This document shows positions 32,488 through 42,220 of a stretch of 64,000 nucleotides of DNA, piece after piece. The stretch is from Vibrio ziniensis (GTDB lineage Bacteria; Pseudomonadota; Gammaproteobacteria; Enterobacterales; Vibrionaceae), in NCBI RefSeq assembly GCF_011064285.1, contig NZ_CP049331.1, positions 2,170,001-2,234,000 of the forward strand, written 5' to 3'. The notes beneath the pieces are model-generated. The model made no database searches. It saw only the letters and a list, made by a program, of their open reading frames with translations, and was not told the origin of the DNA. How positions within the stretch are numbered: the first letter of the stretch is position 1; every line of letters begins with the position of its first letter. The position numbers and the translations under genes were made by a program.

Positions 32488-33372
32488 ATGGATTTAAAAT
32501 CTCTCCCAACACTGACCTACCTTTCCGACAACGTGACCATCGTTGAAAAAGACAACGTAAAAATTGTTCGCGTTATCCACGACAAAGCTATAGCCGGCAT
32601 CGCTTTACATGGCGCTCATGTCCTTTCCTTTATCCCTGCGGGTAAAGAAGACCTAATTTGGATGAGCAGCAACACACCTTTTGATGGCAAAGCAGCACTT
32701 CGTGGTGGTATCCCTGTTTGTTGGCCTTGGTTTGGCAAAATTGCTGAGCCTGGACACGGTTTTGCTCGTATCTGTGAATGGAAACTTGCAGAACACAGAG
32801 AAAATGAACATGGCGTTGTTATCGTACTGGAGCTAGAGGAAACCGCCGAGACATTAGCAATTTGGCCTTATAAATTTAAGACCCGCTTGTTCGTGGAAAT
32901 AGGTGATGAATTGAAAGTCACTTTGGAAGTTAACAACACTGATGAAAAAGCGTGGACGTTCTCGAGTGCGCTTCACACCTATCTGAATGTTGGCGATGTG
33001 ACTCAAATTTCCACATCGGGTATGGGTACTGAGTACATCGATAAATTGCAAGAGTCAAAGATCTGCCAAGGTGATACATCGCTGGTACTAACAGACACTA
33101 TTGACAGAATCTATACCATGCCAGAGCAAATTATTAAGGTGTCCGATCCTGTGCTAAAACGAGCGCTATACGTTGAAAACAGTGGTCATAATTCAGCCGT
33201 ACTTTGGAACCCTTGGTCACAAGGTTCTAAAGCGATGGCCGATATGCCAGATGATGGTTACAAAACCATGTTCTGTGTTGAGTCAACCATCCATTCTCCA
33301 TGCATTTCAGCAGGTCAAACACTACAACCTGGTGAGCAACACTTACTGACGACAACCATTTCTGCGGACTAA
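32488..33372 (+). CDS. yeaD: D-hexose-6-phosphate mutarotase (YeaD type)
   Basis: An aldose-1-epimerase-fold enzyme that interconverts alpha and beta anomers of hexose-6-phosphates. It has the family motifs LHGAHVLSFIPAG, LRGGIPVCWPWFG and the catalytic region HGFARICEW; SALHTYLNVGDV and DMPDDGYKTMFCVE near the end match E. coli YeaD. ATGs occur at 32479 and 32488; GAGGA overlaps the first but is nine bases before the second, which I chose (294 residues). Next to gapA, consistent with a role at the top of glycolysis. Confidence 0.92.
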   Translation: MDLKSLPTLTYLSDNVTIVEKDNVKIVRVIHDKAIAGIALHGAHVLSFIPAGKEDLIWMSSNTPFDGKAALRGGIPVCWPWFGKIAEPGHGFARICEWKLAEHRENEHGVVIVLELEETAETLAIWPYKFKTRLFVEIGDELKVTLEVNNTDEKAWTFSSALHTYLNVGDVTQISTSGMGTEYIDKLQESKICQGDTSLVLTDTIDRIYTMPEQIIKVSDPVLKRALYVENSGHNSAVLWNPWSQGSKAMADMPDDGYKTMFCVESTIHSPCISAGQTLQPGEQHLLTTTISAD

Positions 33373-33405
33373 CTTCGCTCTAGTGATTTAAGTGAGTATA
33401 AATAG

Positions 33406-33456
33406 AAAAGCCCCGATAAACAGAGTTTTACAAGAAACTAGGTTATCGGGGCTTTT
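33406..33456. terminator. Terminator after yeaD
   Basis: AAAAGCCCCGATAA pairs perfectly with TTATCGGGGCTTTT across a 23-base loop. Confidence 0.8.
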
Positions 33457-33478
33457 ATTTACTCGCCTACAAGGTCTT

Positions 33479-33650
33479 ATACCATTCTGGAAAATTTCCT
33501 GATCAGTGAATGGGCGTCGATAAGCAAACCCTCCGAGCCATGAATGGCTCGGCGGAGCTTCAGGGACGAATGAATGCGCGTTTGCGTTTGACGCCCATTC
33601 GCTGCTCGCCGATGCTCAATCTGATCATATTTTTATCTAGGATGGTATTA
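33479..33650. repeat. Palindromic MITE-like intergenic element, about 172 bp
   Basis: Imperfect terminal inverted repeats (TATACCATTCTGG on the left; TAATACCATCCTAG read inward on the right) enclose matched inner arms: CTGATCAG / CTGATCAT, an 11-bp perfect repeat GAATGGGCGTC / GACGCCCATTC, GCAAAC / GTTTGC, and a central CCGAGCCAT / ATGGCTCGG. The whole can fold into one long hairpin. There is no coding capacity. The right tip contains the stop codon of the chemoreceptor gene (33648-33650). It resembles non-autonomous repeats dispersed in Vibrio genomes, but a second copy was not seen in this window. Confidence 0.65.
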
Positions 33651-35531
33651 AACTTTAAAACGACGAATCTCAGATTCTAGCTCATGAGAAAGCGAAGACA
33701 ATCTTGCAGCTTGCTCTGCGGCATCTTGCGCCTCAATTGAGAACTCGTTCGACACATCGCGAATTCCTTGTGTATTACGGGTAATTTCAGACGTTACTGA
33801 CGCTTGTTCTTCAGCCGCTGTCGCAATATGAGTTGCCATATCACTGATAGCTGACACTACGCCTCTAATCTGTTCGAGTGATTGAGAAGCATTGATAGCA
33901 TCAGTCACACTGGTTGCAGCGAGTGCACGGCTGTCATTCATGATTGACACCGCTTTACCCGTTGTACTTTGCAGGGTATCGATCATTTGCTGAATTTCTT
34001 TGGTTGAAGCATGCGTACGTTGGCTCAACACTCGAACTTCATCAGCTACCACAGCAAAACCTCGACCTTGTTCACCAGCTCGAGCCGCTTCAATAGCAGC
34101 GTTCAGTGCGAGAAGGTTCGTCTGCTCTGCGATACCTTGAATTGTCGATAAGATATTACTGATTTGATTGCTGTGACCTTCTAGCTCTGCAATAACGCCC
34201 GTTGCTACTTCAACTTCAGTTGCAAGGTTTTCAATCGAAACCTGCGTTTGAGAAACCTGACGAGCACCGGCGTCACAAGCGATAACCGCATCATTTGAAT
34301 TGCTCGCTGTTTGCTCAGCATTACCGGCGATTTCATGTGTGGCTGCAGACATTTCATTAATGGCTGTAGCGACCATATTGATTTCGTCTTGTTGCTGTTG
34401 AATACGCACATTATTTTGATCAGATTGCTTTGCTGCATGCGCTGATTGCTCTAACAACTCAGCAGACACATTGCCCAAATTTGCTACCATTTGTTGCATA
34501 TTGCCAACGAATTGGTTGAAGTTTTTCGCAAGTAGTCCCACTTCATCATCTGAATGAATAGCCAGACGTTGAGTCAGATCCGCGTCACCTGAAGCTATTT
34601 CTTCCAAAGCTTTATTCACTCGAGAAAGGTCTCTAATTAGGAAGTTAACTAGCCATGAAACAGCTATCAACACTAGCAAGGTGATTACGAACGCTGTAGA
34701 AATTAGCCCCCACAGCAGAGAGTCAGTTGAAGCAAGCTCGGTCTTCTTATCTAGCTCTACTGCAAAAATCCATTGTGTCCCTGGAACGGCTTTAAAGTAA
34801 TACCATTTTGCTGCTCCATCCAGTTCGACAGGAATAAAAGTTTTATCTTTGGCAGCTTTGGTAATTGCTTCAATAGTGAATGCGTTAGAGACTGACGAAA
34901 CAGGCTTTAGAGTTAGCTTCTTGTCAGGATGCGCCAACCAGTTACCGTCTTGAGTATCGATAAGCATGGTTCTTGCGTTATCACCAGCATCTGATGAAAG
35001 TACTTCCGAAACGAGTTGCTCAATCAATACATCTGCGCCGACAACACCTGAAAAGCGTCCATTAACTTTCACAGGTTCAGCAATAGTAATAAGCAGAGCA
35101 TTGGTTACAGCGTCTTGATAAGCCGTTGTTACAATCATTTTTCCAGCTGCCGATGCATCAATGTACCAAGGGCGTTTGCGTGGGTCATAACCCGCTTTGT
35201 TTCGTTCCGGATAAGAACGATTCATTACCCCTTCGGTCGTACCATAATAAAGCTCATCGAAGCCACCTGAGGTTCGACCTTGCTGCAAAAATGGAATTGG
35301 ATCTGAAGCATTCGCATAGTCTTTAAATGCTGACGCTATAGATTTTCTGTCGGCAACCCAATCAGAGATGCCCTTAGCGGTAGCTGTAGTCAAAGTTTCA
35401 ACACGCTCTGACATAGCTTTTTGTGTTTGATCGTAGATACGGTCGATAGACAACCATGTTAATACACCAGCCATAACAACAACTGCGGTAAGGCTAGCCC
35501 CAATTAACTTTTGCTTAAGCGAAAATGACAT
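33648..35531 (-). CDS. Methyl-accepting chemotaxis protein with dCache sensor domain
   Basis: A 627-residue inner-membrane chemoreceptor. An N-terminal membrane helix (8-28) is followed by a periplasmic dCache_1 sensor to about 270, a second membrane helix near 275-295, HAMP, and the cytoplasmic signalling domain whose hairpin tip ([19 protein letters not shown]) is unmistakable. The sensor has YDPRKRPWY and a later AYQD, resembling the amino-acid-binding pattern of dCache receptors such as Vibrio Mlp24/Mlp37; that ligand class is an inference. The stop codon lies in the end of a palindromic repeat element. Stands alone. Confidence 0.93.
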   Translation of the reverse strand: MSFSLKQKLIGASLTAVVVMAGVLTWLSIDRIYDQTQKAMSERVETLTTATAKGISDWVADRKSIASAFKDYANASDPIPFLQQGRTSGGFDELYYGTTEGVMNRSYPERNKAGYDPRKRPWYIDASAAGKMIVTTAYQDAVTNALLITIAEPVKVNGRFSGVVGADVLIEQLVSEVLSSDAGDNARTMLIDTQDGNWLAHPDKKLTLKPVSSVSNAFTIEAITKAAKDKTFIPVELDGAAKWYYFKAVPGTQWIFAVELDKKTELASTDSLLWGLISTAFVITLLVLIAVSWLVNFLIRDLSRVNKALEEIASGDADLTQRLAIHSDDEVGLLAKNFNQFVGNMQQMVANLGNVSAELLEQSAHAAKQSDQNNVRIQQQQDEINMVATAINEMSAATHEIAGNAEQTASNSNDAVIACDAGARQVSQTQVSIENLATEVEVATGVIAELEGHSNQISNILSTIQGIAEQTNLLALNAAIEAARAGEQGRGFAVVADEVRVLSQRTHASTKEIQQMIDTLQSTTGKAVSIMNDSRALAATSVTDAINASQSLEQIRGVVSAISDMATHIATAAEEQASVTSEITRNTQGIRDVSNEFSIEAQDAAEQAARLSSLSHELESEIRRFKV

Positions 35532-35747
35532 TGTTCAACTGCTCTCAATATTATTGTTTTACGCGAGAGATACTAACCTCATACCCACACCCCGTACACT
35601 AAAAAGTAATTATTCCTACAATAAAAATGTCATTTTCTTACACAGCAAGACACAGTACGTTGATCGAAGTACTGAAAGAGCGAGTCCCTTTTTATTTCAC
35701 TAACTTACCGCTACACTTACGCTTCCATTTACTACATTGAGAACACC

Positions 35748-36566
35748 ATGGCTTATCAGTGCCCGCTTTGCCAGCTTCCCCTCACTCTTAATCAACGTAC
35801 TTATTCTTGCGCAAACAATCATCAATTTGATTTGGCAAAAGAAGGTTATGTAAATTTGATGCCCGCTCACCATAAGCGTTCTAAAGATCCTGGTGACAAT
35901 AAAGAGATGATGCAGGCAAGACGTCGTTTTCTCGATGGCGGTCATTACAATCCGATGCGTAAAAAAGTAGCCGAACTATGTAAGCGTTTCTTAGCAAACA
36001 CAGACCATCAGCTTTTAGACATTGGCTGCGGTGAGGGCTACTACACCACTTACATTGCTGATTGCTTGAAAGAACAATACTCCGGCTCTAATACCTTTGG
36101 TCTGGATATATCCAAAGTCGCTATTCGGTATGCCGCAAAGCGCTACTCAAATTGTGAGTTTACCGTGGCCTCCAGCCACCGCTTACCTTTTGCAGACAAC
36201 AAACTCGATGGCATCTTACGTATTTATGCCCCTTGCAAAGCTGATGAACTGAATCGTTGTGTTAAATCAGGTGGCGTGGTTATCACCGTTACACCAGCGG
36301 CAAGGCATTTGTTCGAGTTCAAACAAGGCATTTATAAGGATGTACGTTTGCATGAAGAGCAGCCAGAAGAGATTGAGAACTTTACCTTAGAACACGAAGA
36401 AAAAGTGAACTACTTGATGGCTTTAACTGGTAGTGAAGCATTTGATTTATTGCAAATGACACCTTTCGCATGGCGCGCTAGCGAAGCTTATAAGGCGGAG
36501 CTACAGCAATCAGCGAACGTGCAATGTGAAGCGGATTTTATGATTCGCGTGTATAAAAAGGCTTAA
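35748..36566 (+). CDS. rlmA: 23S rRNA (guanine-N1)-methyltransferase RlmA
   Basis: Methylates G745 (E. coli numbering) in helix 35 of 23S rRNA. The N-terminal zinc-binding region with CPLC and SCANNHQFD is followed by a Rossmann methyltransferase domain with the SAM motif LLDIGCGEGYYTTYI near 88-102. The family sequence KEGYVNLMPAHHKRSKDPGDNKEM between them is characteristic. 272 residues is the usual length. Stands alone. Confidence 0.93.
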   Translation: MAYQCPLCQLPLTLNQRTYSCANNHQFDLAKEGYVNLMPAHHKRSKDPGDNKEMMQARRRFLDGGHYNPMRKKVAELCKRFLANTDHQLLDIGCGEGYYTTYIADCLKEQYSGSNTFGLDISKVAIRYAAKRYSNCEFTVASSHRLPFADNKLDGILRIYAPCKADELNRCVKSGGVVITVTPAARHLFEFKQGIYKDVRLHEEQPEEIENFTLEHEEKVNYLMALTGSEAFDLLQMTPFAWRASEAYKAELQQSANVQCEADFMIRVYKKA

Positions 36567-36598
36567 TTGCAGTAGCTATCTCATCGTTAATCGTCAAA

Positions 36599-36635
36599 GG
36601 AGTTATAGATAAACTCTCACTGTTTCTATAACTCC
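36599..36635. other. Perfect 11-bp hairpin after rlmA
   Basis: GGAGTTATAGA pairs exactly with TCTATAACTCC across a 15-base loop, 33 bases after the rlmA stop. No T tract follows, so it is not a standard intrinsic terminator; it may protect the mRNA end or be an operator. Confidence 0.5.
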
Positions 36636-36813
36636 AGCAACAGCACCTAAATAATTATAACTCGCCTAATCTGCCAAAAACGGTAATGCATGATCATCTT
36701 ATGGAAAGATGCTCACTACTCAGTACTCTCCCACAAACAAAATGCTCAAAAATAACGCAAGTTTGACATAATTCAGTCGATACAGTGTTTGGTGTAGGAA
36801 TTTGGAGAGCAGC

Positions 36814-37167
36814 ATGAATCCCGTAGGTATTAACCCAATGAGCAATCCTACCTCTATAGTATTGATAAGTAGAGGAACTGCATCATTAGATTCAGAGTCA
36901 CCAGCACCTTTGAAAGTAGAACAAAACACAGTAACCCTGTCCGATGAAGGGAAAAAATTACTCGCAGCCCTAAAAGACCTAGAACACGAGGGAACGAATA
37001 ATACAAAAGATAAAACCGTCAGCGACAAGCTTGAAGCCTTTACCTATGGTGCACTAGGTATGGAGCATCCAGATAAGATTAAGCAAGAAGTAGACGCATC
37101 ATATTCTGCAGGTCAATATCTCGCTGCTGCAGCCAGTGTGGGTAGCATGCTACTGCTGTTTGTTTAA
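36814..37167 (+). CDS. Hypothetical protein
   Basis: A 117-residue protein of no family I recognise. The start at the ATG at 36814 follows GGAGAGCAGC, a good ribosome binding site. The N-terminus is Ser/Thr/Pro-rich and probably disordered, the middle is charged and helical (LSDEGKKLLAALKDLEHEG), and the last about 20 residues are hydrophobic (QYLAAAASVGSMLLLFV), a possible tail anchor. It is convergent with ycgN, with no obvious functional link to its neighbours. Confidence 0.65.
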   Translation: MNPVGINPMSNPTSIVLISRGTASLDSESPAPLKVEQNTVTLSDEGKKLLAALKDLEHEGTNNTKDKTVSDKLEAFTYGALGMEHPDKIKQEVDASYSAGQYLAAAASVGSMLLLFV

Positions 37168-37215
37168 GGTTCTAAAAAGATTCCAGACAGATATTTCCAG
37201 AACACTAGCTAGATT

Positions 37216-37656
37216 TTAGTTTCGATTTGGATGATTGATAATGTGATCTTCCCAATCGACCACATCGATTTCATACACCACTTTATTGCGAACACTCTCA
37301 CCGGCTGCATGCATGGCGGCTTTTGAACCTGTAATGAGCGGGTGCCATTGTGGCAGAGAGTCTTCTTGCGACAGTAGACGATACGCGCAAGTATCTGGAA
37401 GCCAGTGAAACTCATCAATCTTATCGCGAGTCAGTTTTAGGCATTCTTCACCCGATTCAAAACGGTTTGGATAATCTTTACAAGCGCAGGTTTTACTATT
37501 TAGCCAGCTACAAGCCACGTTGGTGTAATACACTTCATCACTGTCTTCATCCATCAACTTATGCAGACAACACTTCCCACAGCCATCACACAGTGATTCC
37601 CACTCTGTTTCTGTCATTTGCTCTAGTGTTTTGCTTTCCCAAAATGGAGTAGTCAT
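37216..37656 (-). CDS. ycgN: YcgN family cysteine-cluster protein
   Basis: A 146-residue member of the YcgN/UPF0260 family of small proteins with a conserved cysteine cluster that probably binds metal or an iron-sulfur centre. Visible are [33 protein letters not shown] and the later DTCAYRL. The family occurs widely in proteobacteria without an established function. The gene is divergent from a second cysteine-cluster gene (37816), about 160 bases away. Confidence 0.9.
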   Translation of the reverse strand: MTTPFWESKTLEQMTETEWESLCDGCGKCCLHKLMDEDSDEVYYTNVACSWLNSKTCACKDYPNRFESGEECLKLTRDKIDEFHWLPDTCAYRLLSQEDSLPQWHPLITGSKAAMHAAGESVRNKVVYEIDVVDWEDHIINHPNRN

Positions 37657-37815
37657 TGGTGGATTCTTTCTGTCAGTAACTGGGGGACGTGTTATACCCC
37701 CCCACTACACAAATTTCAAGGGTAAATATGCTGAAAAAATCAGCGCAAAAAGTCTGCAGAGGCTAATCTTTTCTGTTAACATCTGCGCCCTTCTTTTTGC
37801 TTTCGGTAGATCACG

Positions 37816-38064
37816 ATGAATTGTCGACTTGGATGTGGTGCATGTTGTATCGCACCTAGCATATCTTCTCCAATTCCTGGCATGCCCAACGGTAAACCTG
37901 CAGGTATTCGATGCATTCAATTGAATGACGATAACTTATGTAAGTTATTTGGCAAACCAGAAAGACCAAACGTCTGTCATGACTTCAAACCCTGCCCTAT
38001 CGTCTGCGGCTCAACCAATCAAGAAGCACTTCAAAATCTTACTGAACTCGAACAGTTGACCTAA
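37816..38064 (+). CDS. ykgJ: YkgJ family cysteine-cluster protein
   Basis: An 82-residue protein with seven or eight conserved cysteines: MNCRLGCGACCIAPSISSP, GIRCIQLNDDNLCKLFG, NVCHDFKPCPIVCG. This is the zinc- or iron-binding-like CxxxCCxxC family annotated YkgJ. Function unknown. Divergent from ycgN, a distant relative in cysteine arrangement. Confidence 0.87.
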   Translation: MNCRLGCGACCIAPSISSPIPGMPNGKPAGIRCIQLNDDNLCKLFGKPERPNVCHDFKPCPIVCGSTNQEALQNLTELEQLT

Positions 38065-38186
38065 TTTCTACTGTTTTTGAACCCAAGTACCACTTTTGAA
38101 ACAGATTAATTGTTCGATCTGCTAAGTGATTTGTCTTTTTCAACTACGCTTCTGATATGTCTTTCGTTACATATAGGAATGTGACA

Positions 38187-38885
38187 ATGAAGAAATATCT
38201 TGCTGAAGTCGTAGGTACATTTTGGTTAGTTCTCGGTGGCTGTGGTAGTGCAGTGTTAGCCGCTGCATTTCCTGACGTTGGCATTGGTTTACTTGGAGTA
38301 TCATTGGCGTTTGGTTTAACTGTTGTTACGATGGCATTTGCCATTGGTCATATATCAGGTTGTCATTTGAATCCCGCGGTGACTTTTGGCTTGTGGGCCG
38401 GAGGTCGATTTGAAAGCAAAGATATCCTTCCCTACGTACTCGCTCAGGTGATTGGTGGAGTCATCGCCGGTGGTGTTTTGTATGTCATCGCGACAGGTCA
38501 GGCAGGCTTTGATGTCGTTGCGTCAGGGTTTGCGAGTAACGGTTATGGAGAGCATTCACCAGGCGGATACTCGTTCATGGCAGCCTTAGTCTGTGAACTG
38601 GTTATGACCGCTGTATTCTTATTCGTCATTATGGGTGCCACCGACTCAAGAGCACCACAAGGTTTTGCTCCCATCGCTATTGGCCTATGTTTGACCTTAA
38701 TCCACTTAATCAGTATTCCCGTGACTAATACTTCGGTTAACCCTGCACGAAGTACAGGTGTGGCAGTGTTTGTTGGTGACTGGGCCATTTCGCAGTTGTG
38801 GCTATTTTGGGTTGCACCTATTGTGGGGGGAATGATCGGGGCAATTATCTATAAAATTGTTGATGGCGAAATAAAAGAAATTTAG
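38187..38885 (+). CDS. aqpZ: Aquaporin Z
   Basis: A 232-residue water channel of the MIP family with six membrane helices. The two half-helix motifs are HLNPAVTFG (NPA) and SVNPARSTG (NPARS); the first helix [19 protein letters not shown] is typical of AqpZ. The ATG at 38187 has AGGA upstream and begins [11 protein letters not shown]; the longer frame from 38157 is not needed. Convergent with recR. Confidence 0.95.
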   Translation: MKKYLAEVVGTFWLVLGGCGSAVLAAAFPDVGIGLLGVSLAFGLTVVTMAFAIGHISGCHLNPAVTFGLWAGGRFESKDILPYVLAQVIGGVIAGGVLYVIATGQAGFDVVASGFASNGYGEHSPGGYSFMAALVCELVMTAVFLFVIMGATDSRAPQGFAPIAIGLCLTLIHLISIPVTNTSVNPARSTGVAVFVGDWAISQLWLFWVAPIVGGMIGAIIYKIVDGEIKEI

Positions 38886-38904
38886 TTCTTTTATTGAAGA
38901 TAAA

Positions 38905-38935
38905 ACAAAGCCGCTGTGATAAGCAGCGGCTCTGG
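38905..38935. terminator. Terminator between aqpZ and recR
   Basis: AAGCCGCTG / CAGCGGCT stem with a short loop between the convergent genes. The T tract is poor on the plus strand, better on the minus strand. Confidence 0.6.
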
Positions 38936-38950
38936 GTACTGAATCGTATT

Positions 38951-39553
38951 TTAGGAAAGTTTTTGGCGACCGAGTAGAGAGTGGGATAGCGTCGTGCCAT
39001 CAACCAGTTCTAACTCACCACCAACTGGCACACCATGAGCAATACGGCTTGCTGAAACTTGGTGCTCTCTGCACAACTCAGCAATATAGTGAGCAGTAGC
39101 TTCGCCTTCCACAGTTGGGTTAGTCGCTAAAATGACTTCACTGATCCCGCCTCTTTGCAGACGAAAATCCAGAACATCTAAACCTATATCGCTCGGTCCT
39201 ATACCATCCAATGGAGACAAGTGCCCCATCAGTACAAAGTAACGGCCTGAAAATTGTCCTGTAGCTTCTAAGGCAGCGATATCTGCTGGGCTTTCAACTA
39301 CACACAGCTGGCCATTTTCTTGACGTTTAGGATTTTTACAGATGTGGCAGGTTTCTTCTTCGGTAAATGTTCGACATTCACTGCAATGACCAATATCGAC
39401 CATCGCCTGACCAAGCGCCTCAGCGAGCAGCAACCCACCTTTTCTGTCGCGCTGTAACAAATGAAAGGCCATACGCTGAGCCGACTTGGGGCCAACCCCA
39501 GGTAGACAACGTAAGGCCTCCATCAAATGCTCCAGCATATGACTGGTACGCAT
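38951..39553 (-). CDS. recR: Recombination mediator RecR
   Basis: A 200-residue partner of RecF and RecO that loads RecA on gapped DNA. It has a helix-hairpin-helix region ([16 protein letters not shown]), the zinc finger [16 protein letters not shown], and a Toprim domain ([14 protein letters not shown]). The ATG at 39553 matches the family start [14 protein letters not shown]; the TTG three bases upstream is not needed. It is the last gene of the dnaX-ybaB-recR operon, 14 bases after ybaB. Confidence 0.96.
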   Translation of the reverse strand: MRTSHMLEHLMEALRCLPGVGPKSAQRMAFHLLQRDRKGGLLLAEALGQAMVDIGHCSECRTFTEEETCHICKNPKRQENGQLCVVESPADIAALEATGQFSGRYFVLMGHLSPLDGIGPSDIGLDVLDFRLQRGGISEVILATNPTVEGEATAHYIAELCREHQVSASRIAHGVPVGGELELVDGTTLSHSLLGRQKLS

Positions 39554-39567
39554 CAATCACCTACTTT

Positions 39568-39897
39568 TTAGAAAGGCATCTTCATGCCTGGTGGTAATTG
39601 CATACCGCCAGTTACTGTAGCCATTTTCTCTTTTGAAGCTTCTTCGATACGACGTGCAGCATCGTTAAATGCAGCAGCAATCAAATCTTCTAGCATCTCT
39701 TTGTCGTCTTCCATCAAGCTTTCATCGATGTCAACGCGACGAACACTGTGGCTGCCAGTGATAGTAACTTTTACCAAACCTGCACCAGATTCACCGGTGA
39801 TTTCCATGTTTGCGATTTCTTCTTGCATCTTCTGCATGCGATCTTGCATTTGTTGGGCTTGCTTCATTAAGTTGCCCATTCCGCCTTTACCAAACAT
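39568..39897 (-). CDS. ybaB: YbaB/EbfC nucleoid-associated protein
   Basis: A 109-residue DNA-binding protein of the YbaB/EbfC family. It starts [27 protein letters not shown], followed by a short beta region and an acidic helix, and ends [13 protein letters not shown], all typical. It lies between dnaX and recR in the conserved operon. Confidence 0.95.
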   Translation of the reverse strand: MFGKGGMGNLMKQAQQMQDRMQKMQEEIANMEITGESGAGLVKVTITGSHSVRRVDIDESLMEDDKEMLEDLIAAAFNDAARRIEEASKEKMATVTGGMQLPPGMKMPF

Positions 39898-39976
39898 CTT
39901 TATCTCTCTGGTTTATCTTTGATTGTTTCACATACAGTGGGGTTAAAATTCTGAAATCTCAACCCCTCCGTTTCGC

Positions 39977-42130
39977 TTAAATTGGTCTCACGCTATCTTT
40001 ATCAAGTTCAGCGCTAAAGCGACGCTCAATAAATTGTACATTAGGATCCGACGATAGTTGGCTCATTGCATGAGAAAGTTTCTCTTGGTACAGCCTTTCA
40101 CGCAGTTCAAGTGGCGTTTCACCATCCTCACCTAATGAGACAGAAAGCACACACTCTTCACCTAATTTTGTATTGATTGCCTGTAGTAGTTCGCTTTGAG
40201 CTTTATCGGTATTAAGGTGAGCGTGGCTAGAGCGTAATAAAAGCTCAACCACATTACCCTGTTTTTTATAGACCGAATTTAATGCCAACTGCTCTACGAG
40301 TTTTGCCGTTTCTAAACTTTGAATCAGATTTGCCCATTCACTTAGAGCACACGCTTCATCAATAAGTTTCGATGTCATCTCTGGTGTCTTTTCATGTTCC
40401 AAAGACTTTTTAATTTGAGTCGGTGTCAGTTCTTTTTTTACTTCAACGTCAGCAACCGGCTGAGTTGGACGCCATTGATAGGCTTCTTGTTCTTCAGGCT
40501 CATTGGTATCAAAAGAAGGCGACATCGGCGAAGCGTTCTGGGCACGCTGTGCCACGCGTTCTAACACCGAAGTAGGTTTTGCTGATGCCGCTTCAGACTT
40601 TTTTGGACTACTACCTTGTTGCCCCGAATTTCCTTGAACAGAGTTACCTTGCTGATTCAGACCTTCGCGCTGTGAGCGCAATTGGTGCCTTAACCCCGTC
40701 AAAGGTGATGCAGCTTTGCGATCTTGCGCAGGTGTTTCTGTCATTGCTGGTTGCATTGCAGGATTCGCCTGAACTGCTTGAGCTTGAGATGCAGGTTCAG
40801 AAGTTGGATGCGTCGACTGTTGATGAACAACTGGCTGATGAACTGACTCTTGTAAATACTGTGGAGCACTATATTGTTCAGGCACACCTGCAGAAGTTGC
40901 TGTCTGTGAAGGTTGAACCGAATCAACAGTTGGCTGCTGAACGCTGGGTACAGCCATCGTCATTGGTGCTGTATTTAATTGCGGAGTAACTGGTGCTTGC
41001 TCTACTGATGAGTATTGAGTCGATATCGCTGATGTCAACGACACTTGAGAAGGTCTGAATGCCATCATTCTCAAGGCAATCATTTCCATTCCGATGCGAC
41101 CTGTCGGTGAAGCTGCAAGGTCAGCGCGACCTTTTAACGCAATCTGATAATACAGCTGTACATCCTGAGGAGTAAGGGACTGTGCTAACCACTGGATTTT
41201 TTCTGCATCAGGTGCCGATTTATCTAGGCTTGCAGGTAGCGCTTGAAACATAGCAACACGGTGCAACTGAGTTGCAAACTGTTGAAGTAGTCCATCCCAT
41301 TCGACACCATTCTGCGCAAATACCTCAATAGACTCCATCACCTTCTGTGGCTGTTTGGAGCTGATTGATTGTAGCAAATGCAGTGCTTGGTCTGTATCAA
41401 GAGTCCCCAACATATGCGACACAATATTGTGATTCACATGGTTGTTACCCAGCGCAATAGCTTGATCGGTTAGACTCAGCGCATCACGCATACTGCCATC
41501 TGCAGCATGAGCAATAAGACCTAGTGCTTTATTCTCGAATGCGATCTTCTCTTCGCTCAACACATGTTCAAGCTGCTGTTGAATATTTTCGATACTGATC
41601 GGTTTTAAATGAAACTGCAGACAGCGCGACAATATCGTCATCGGTAGTTTCTGAGGGTCAGTGGTCGCGAGTAGGAATTTCACATACTCTGGCGGCTCTT
41701 CCAACGTCTTCAATAAGGCGTTGAAACTGTGACGCGATAGCATATGAACTTCATCTATCAGATAAACCTTAAAGCGACCACGAGCTGGCTTATACTGAAC
41801 GTTATCGAGAAGCTCACGAGTATCTTCAACTTTAGTACGAGACGCAGCATCGATTTCTAATAAATCAACAAAACGCCCTTGATCAATTTCTTTACAGGTT
41901 GAACATTCACCACACGGTGTTGATGTAATACCTGTTTCGCAATTAAGCCCTTTCGCAAAAAGTCGTCCAATCGTAGTTTTACCAACACCACGAGTACCAC
42001 TGAATAGGTACGCGTGATGAAGCTGATTGTGAGCCAAAGCATTTTCTAAAGCTGTTAATACATGGGCCTGCCCTACCACTTCTTTAAACTTAGTAGGACG
42101 CCATTTACGCGCTAAGGCAAGATAACTCAT
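39977..42130 (-). CDS. dnaX: DNA polymerase III subunits tau and gamma
   Basis: Clamp-loader ATPase of the replicative polymerase. Full-length tau is 717 residues. Walker A GTRGVGKTTIGRLF is near 45-55, zinc-binding cysteines follow (CETGITSTPCGECSTC), and the Walker B/DEVH is LIDEVHMLS with SRC sensor motifs. The Pro/Gln-rich linker from about 370 precedes the polymerase- and helicase-binding C-terminus. A slippery A-AAA-AAG heptamer at codons 509-511 with a -1-frame stop immediately after would give a 512-residue gamma product, as in E. coli. First gene of dnaX-ybaB-recR. Confidence 0.96.
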   Translation of the reverse strand: MSYLALARKWRPTKFKEVVGQAHVLTALENALAHNQLHHAYLFSGTRGVGKTTIGRLFAKGLNCETGITSTPCGECSTCKEIDQGRFVDLLEIDAASRTKVEDTRELLDNVQYKPARGRFKVYLIDEVHMLSRHSFNALLKTLEEPPEYVKFLLATTDPQKLPMTILSRCLQFHLKPISIENIQQQLEHVLSEEKIAFENKALGLIAHAADGSMRDALSLTDQAIALGNNHVNHNIVSHMLGTLDTDQALHLLQSISSKQPQKVMESIEVFAQNGVEWDGLLQQFATQLHRVAMFQALPASLDKSAPDAEKIQWLAQSLTPQDVQLYYQIALKGRADLAASPTGRIGMEMIALRMMAFRPSQVSLTSAISTQYSSVEQAPVTPQLNTAPMTMAVPSVQQPTVDSVQPSQTATSAGVPEQYSAPQYLQESVHQPVVHQQSTHPTSEPASQAQAVQANPAMQPAMTETPAQDRKAASPLTGLRHQLRSQREGLNQQGNSVQGNSGQQGSSPKKSEAASAKPTSVLERVAQRAQNASPMSPSFDTNEPEEQEAYQWRPTQPVADVEVKKELTPTQIKKSLEHEKTPEMTSKLIDEACALSEWANLIQSLETAKLVEQLALNSVYKKQGNVVELLLRSSHAHLNTDKAQSELLQAINTKLGEECVLSVSLGEDGETPLELRERLYQEKLSHAMSQLSSDPNVQFIERRFSAELDKDSVRPI
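40593..40604 (-). other. Programmed -1 frameshift site in dnaX
   Basis: On the minus strand the zero frame reads CCA AAA AAG TCT GAA. Slippage by -1 on the heptamer A-AAA-AAG (40604-40598) gives AAA, then GTC, then TGA (40595-40593), so the gamma form ends Lys-Lys-Val at residue 512. An SD-like AAGGT lies about ten bases upstream, as needed for stimulation in E. coli. The downstream stem-loop is less clear; GGCAC-AGC-GTGCC about 40 bases on is a weak candidate. Confidence 0.85.
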
Positions 42131-42220
42131 GAAACCTTCCGTTGTAGATGTTTACACCTAATTTGACTGTTCAGTCATTGGACAGGGAATAAACACAACT
42201 GTCCTGCAACTGAAAAGGTA

